A stretch of DNA of 64,000 nucleotides from an uncultured Collinsella sp. GTDB taxonomy: Bacteria > Actinomycetota > Coriobacteriia > Coriobacteriales > Coriobacteriaceae. The notes below the pieces were generated by a model. It saw only the letters and a list, made by a program, of their open reading frames with translations. It was not told where the DNA came from and searched no databases. How positions within the stretch are numbered: position 1 is the first letter of the stretch; every line of letters begins with the position of its first letter. Positions 61,172 through 64,000 of this stretch are shown piece by piece. Position numbers and translations under genes: made by a program. Location: positions 62,001 through 126,000 of the forward strand of contig CATWSG010000002.1 in the NCBI GenBank assembly GCA_958353395.1. The letters are read 5' to 3'.

Positions 61172-62716
61172 ATGAGGGACATTGGAGACACAACCGCATA
61201 TTTGCGTCGAGGCATTCGGGAGATTATATGCCTGGCGCTGTTCTTCTTCACGTTTTTGGCGTGCGAGTATCTTTTTGATGTGCGCATGGCCGAGTTCGTG
61301 TCTCCGAACGAGGTCGTTATTTATGAGAGCCTTGTCATCGGCGCGAGCGTGATTGGCTTCTTTGTGCGTCCCATTCTGTACTATCGCCGTCCCCATGCCA
61401 TTGAAGCAACGAGTGACGTCACGGGCGTTTTGCTGGTGGCGGCATTGCTGCTGTTGATTATGGCGGTTCAGGTTGAGGTGGTAATTGCCGGCGGTTTGGT
61501 GGCGTGCTGCGCGCTGGGCTACTGCGGATCGACTGCCCACGCAAACTTTGCGCGGCGCTTTGCACGGACGCCCTGCTTGGCGCGTGCGGCTGCACTTTCC
61601 TACGCCATGGGCGTTCTGGTGCAGGTGCTCAACCACATGGTGATGCCTGCCGGCATTCCTCAGCAGGCTGTTCTGGTCGTCTGTGCGATCGCGCAGGTGG
61701 CGTCGCTCCACGGCGCCCGACGCGCCAAGCTGCGCGACGAGTCCGATCCCAGCTTTGAACCCAGTGCTGCCGGTCTTTCGGTAGATGCTTTGGAATATGG
61801 CGCCAAGTGGCAAGACGATCCCGAGGCAAAGGCGGCATTCCGTCGTGCCGTAGTTCGCCTGACCGTAGCGACGGCGTACCTTTCCGGCGTATTCGCCGCT
61901 CTCAACGCGGGCTTCACGACCTTGCATGCTGTCGGAGCCGTCGATTTGGGCGATTGGCCACGCCTGCTGCTTGTCGTGAGCTCGTTGGCCGCTGGCGCAC
62001 TATTTGACCTGCACGGCCGTTCGTATATGAATATCGGCATGACATGCGCCGCCATACTGTCCACGCTTTCGTTTTTTGTGCTCATCGTCGACGGCAATGG
62101 CGGCAACGAGCTCGCTGCCACGATCATCTTTTATCTGGGCTCGGGCTTTTTCGTGGTGTTCTTTACCACAAAATATGCCGCCGTCTCGCTCTATGCGCGC
62201 TGGTCATATTTTTGGCCGTGCATGGGTCGCGTCGTCAACAACGTGTGCTCGATGCTCGTGACGGCGCCGGCGGTGGCGATCATCTCGAGTCAAAACGTGC
62301 TGGCTGCGATCGGTGCGGCGCTCGTGATGTTTGTGGGCATTGCGATTACGCTGCTGGGGCAGTTGGGGCAACGAACCGATGATGCCGTGATGCAGGGTGG
62401 CCTGCCGCTTGCCACCGACGATCTTGGTGGGGATCTTGCGCCCACACGCTCCGACCCCGAGCCCGTGGAGGCAGCGGAGCTCACGTCCGATGAACGCCTC
62501 GATGCTTTCGTCGCCACCTTTGGGCTTACAGAGCGCGAGCACGATATTCTTGAGGTCTTGGTCGTTTCGGACCAGAGCGTTCAGGACATCGCCACAACGC
62601 TTTTCCTTTCGCGCTCCACGCTCTATCGTCACATTTCCTCGATCAACAAAAAGACCGGCACCGCCTCGCGCGTGGCCCTCATCAACTTCTTCTGGTCCTG
62701 GACACCCAAGGACTAG
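61172..62716 (+). CDS. Membrane-bound LuxR-family regulator (12-TM sensor plus HTH)
   Basis: 514 residues. About twelve TM helices form an MFS-like membrane domain (about 15-400), and an acidic linker leads to a C-terminal LuxR HTH (about 445-505, LTEREHDILEVLVVSDQSVQDIATTLFLSRSTLYRHI). Such regulators, sensing in the membrane and binding DNA directly, are common and expanded in Coriobacteriia. The ligand and target are unknown. Start ATG 61172 (MRDIGDT). An in-frame upstream start at 61151 lacks a better site. Confidence 0.85.
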   Translation: MRDIGDTTAYLRRGIREIICLALFFFTFLACEYLFDVRMAEFVSPNEVVIYESLVIGASVIGFFVRPILYYRRPHAIEATSDVTGVLLVAALLLLIMAVQVEVVIAGGLVACCALGYCGSTAHANFARRFARTPCLARAAALSYAMGVLVQVLNHMVMPAGIPQQAVLVVCAIAQVASLHGARRAKLRDESDPSFEPSAAGLSVDALEYGAKWQDDPEAKAAFRRAVVRLTVATAYLSGVFAALNAGFTTLHAVGAVDLGDWPRLLLVVSSLAAGALFDLHGRSYMNIGMTCAAILSTLSFFVLIVDGNGGNELAATIIFYLGSGFFVVFFTTKYAAVSLYARWSYFWPCMGRVVNNVCSMLVTAPAVAIISSQNVLAAIGAALVMFVGIAITLLGQLGQRTDDAVMQGGLPLATDDLGGDLAPTRSDPEPVEAAELTSDERLDAFVATFGLTEREHDILEVLVVSDQSVQDIATTLFLSRSTLYRHISSINKKTGTASRVALINFFWSWTPKD

Positions 62717-62730
62717 CTAATCTCCCAATA

Positions 62731-62797
62731 AGTTGCGGTGGAATAGTCCCTAAATTAAAGTCACGGGGCTTTAAACAGGAACTATTTCACCGCAACT
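62731..62797. repeat. Long inverted repeat between convergent LuxR and mgtA genes
   Basis: AGTTGCGGTGGAATAGT (62731-62747) pairs with 62781-62797 with one G-T pair. Inside, CCTAAATTAAAG and CTTTAAACAGG form a further imperfect stem. It has no T-run and resembles the other nested hairpins in design but not in sequence. Confidence 0.7.
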
Positions 62798-62812
62798 GCT
62801 GGGGGGATAGAC

Positions 62813-62880
62813 TGCGGCGGCGGCAGAGGCAACGGCAGCGGCGTTGGCAGCTGTGGTAGTGGCAACGGCAGCTGGCAGGG
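62813..62880. repeat. Low-complexity GGCAACGGCAGC-type tract
   Basis: Imperfect repeats of GGCAACGGCAGC / GGCAGCGGCG just downstream of the mgtA stop. No coding or structural role could be assigned. Confidence 0.45.
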
Positions 62881-62897
62881 TGTTTTCCGTCTACTTG

Positions 62898-64000
62898 CTA
62901 CAGCAGCTCGCCGTGGCGGGCAATGTAGCGGCGCTTCGCCAGCTGGGTGAGCGCGATATAGGCGGTAACGATGCCAATGAGCAGCCCAAAAAAGCTCGTG
63001 GGCAGCGGCATGAGGCCGAGCGCATCGGCGATGGGGCTTGCCGGCAGCCAGGTGACGAGCGCCAGGCCCAGCACGGTAAGAACGCACAATGCGGGCGCGG
63101 CGTGGTCGCGCGGGCTCGGCAGATGCGGGGAGCGCAACATGTGGACCACGAGTGTCTGCGACCACATGGACTCGACAAACCAGCCGCTCTGGAAGAGCGC
63201 AGCAAAGGTCGCCATACCCGCGACGTCGCCCGCGGTGGCAAGCTCGGACCAGCTTGCGTCCACGGCGGCGGGGCACACGACAAAGAAGAGCGCGGCGAAG
63301 GTCACGATGTCAAACAGCGAGCTCACGGGGCCCAGCTCGAGCATAAAGCCCTTGATGGACGCGGCGTCCCAGGCACGCGGGCGGGCAGTCCAGGCGTCAT
63401 CGACGGTGTCCCACGGCAGTGCGATGCACACGATCTCGTAGACCAGCGACAGCAGTACCAGCTGCAGGGCGCTCATGGGCAAAAACGGCAAGAACAGGCT
63501 CGCGACGGTCACGGACAGCACATTGCCAAAGTTGGAGCTCACCGTGGTCTTGAGGTACTTGAGCAGGTTGCCGTAAGTGCGGCGGCCTTCGATGATGCCG
63601 CGCTCGAGCACGCCCAGGTCCTTCTGAAGCAAGATGATATCGGCGGATTCCTTGGCAATATCGACGGCCGAATCGACCGAGATGCCGCAATCGCTCGCAC
63701 GCATGGCGGCGGCGTCGTTGATGCCGTCGCCCATAAAGCCCACGGTGTGGCCGAGCATCTCGCGCATGACACGTACCAGGCGCGCCTTCTGCAGCGGCGA
63801 GAGCTTGGCGAAGAGGTGGGTTTTCTCGGCGCGCTTGGCAAGTTCGGCGTCATCGAGCGCATCGATCTCGGAGCCGAGCAAGACGTTGCTCGCATCGATA
63901 CCAATCTGCTCGCAGACGGTGGCGGCGACGCGGTCGTTGTCGCCGGTTAGGACCTTGACCGCCACGCCCTTGGCCTCGAGGGTGGCGACGGCGCCCGCGG
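62898..64000 (-). CDS. mgtA: Magnesium-transporting P-type ATPase (P3B), 5' part outside the window
   Basis: This is the C-terminal part of a P-type ATPase running off the right edge. Visible are KVLTGDN, the hinge MGDGINDAAAMRASDCGISVD, and the MgtA/MgtB-type stretch with EGRRTYGNLLKYLKTTVSSNFGNVLSV leading into six C-terminal TMs. The KTTVSSNFGN segment after the hinge is the MgtA subfamily hallmark. The catalytic DKTGT lies beyond 64000. Predicted role: ATP-driven Mg2+ uptake. It stops at 62898 on the minus strand, convergent with the LuxR gene. Confidence 0.92.
   Translation of the reverse strand, partial: AGAVATLEAKGVAVKVLTGDNDRVAATVCEQIGIDASNVLLGSEIDALDDAELAKRAEKTHLFAKLSPLQKARLVRVMREMLGHTVGFMGDGINDAAAMRASDCGISVDSAVDIAKESADIILLQKDLGVLERGIIEGRRTYGNLLKYLKTTVSSNFGNVLSVTVASLFLPFLPMSALQLVLLSLVYEIVCIALPWDTVDDAWTARPRAWDAASIKGFMLELGPVSSLFDIVTFAALFFVVCPAAVDASWSELATAGDVAGMATFAALFQSGWFVESMWSQTLVVHMLRSPHLPSPRDHAAPALCVLTVLGLALVTWLPASPIADALGLMPLPTSFFGLLIGIVTAYIALTQLAKRRYIARHGELL

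Overview
The window is high-GC, gene-dense bacterial DNA. It most resembles a gut Coriobacteriia (Actinomycetota), probably Collinsella. This is inferred from an Ech-type hydrogenase, PTS and GH1 sugar loci, luxS, an SLC11/NRAMP-type magnesium transporter like those known from Eggerthella, a membrane-bound LuxR regulator, and very GC-rich codon use. No rRNA, tRNA, CRISPR array or intact insertion sequence was seen, so the genus is not proven.

Layout. 1-80 is the 3' end of a gene cut by the window edge. 261-5908 is a five-gene group 4 [NiFe] hydrogenase operon in the order echAB(fused)-C-D-E-F. 6452-12727 encodes one 2091-residue LPXTG surface protein with a VWA head and about ten pilin-type isopeptide domains, with repeat-rich spacers on both sides. 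13325-18650 is a NarL-type two-component system divergent from a three-gene ABC-2 exporter, an LnrJK-LnrLMN-like arrangement. 18844-22232 is a MacB/FtsX-type ABC pair. 22342-30661 holds a DUF362 ferredoxin-like protein, an alpha/beta hydrolase, a hemolysin III family protein, a CNNM/CorC protein, a protein resembling the N-terminal domain of cyanophycin synthetase, YtxH and PRC-barrel proteins, and a NodB-like protein that has lost its metal-binding histidines. 30990-34105 couples an MgtE-N/CBS membrane protein to an NRMT-like magnesium transporter. The 3' end of mgtA lies at 62898-64000, so magnesium transport appears twice.

34217-52248 is mostly carbohydrate metabolism and surface chemistry. 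It has an OatA-like acyltransferase, ribokinase plus nucleoside hydrolase, a LicT-type antiterminator with visible RAT/terminator switch ahead of a beta-glucoside PTS and GH1 enzyme, and a LacI-controlled sugar operon (isomerase, split transketolase, FGGY kinase) that fits an apiose-like pathway. luxS, a DUF4867 protein and a second GH1 enzyme follow. 52391-56387 is a coupled trio: 7TM sensor with a possible pseudo-kinase tail, histidine kinase and LuxR response regulator. 56498-60794 (minus strand) is a lipoprotein, an SPFH/zinc-ribbon protein and two zinc-ribbon proteins related to the Bacillus YdjG/YdjI membrane-stress module. 61172-62716 is a membrane-anchored LuxR regulator.

The most unusual signal is non-coding. 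Many spacers contain long hairpins built from a conserved centre and changeable outer arms that stay self-complementary: three copies around the giant surface protein, a separate short palindrome family at 3' ends of genes, and other single long stems.
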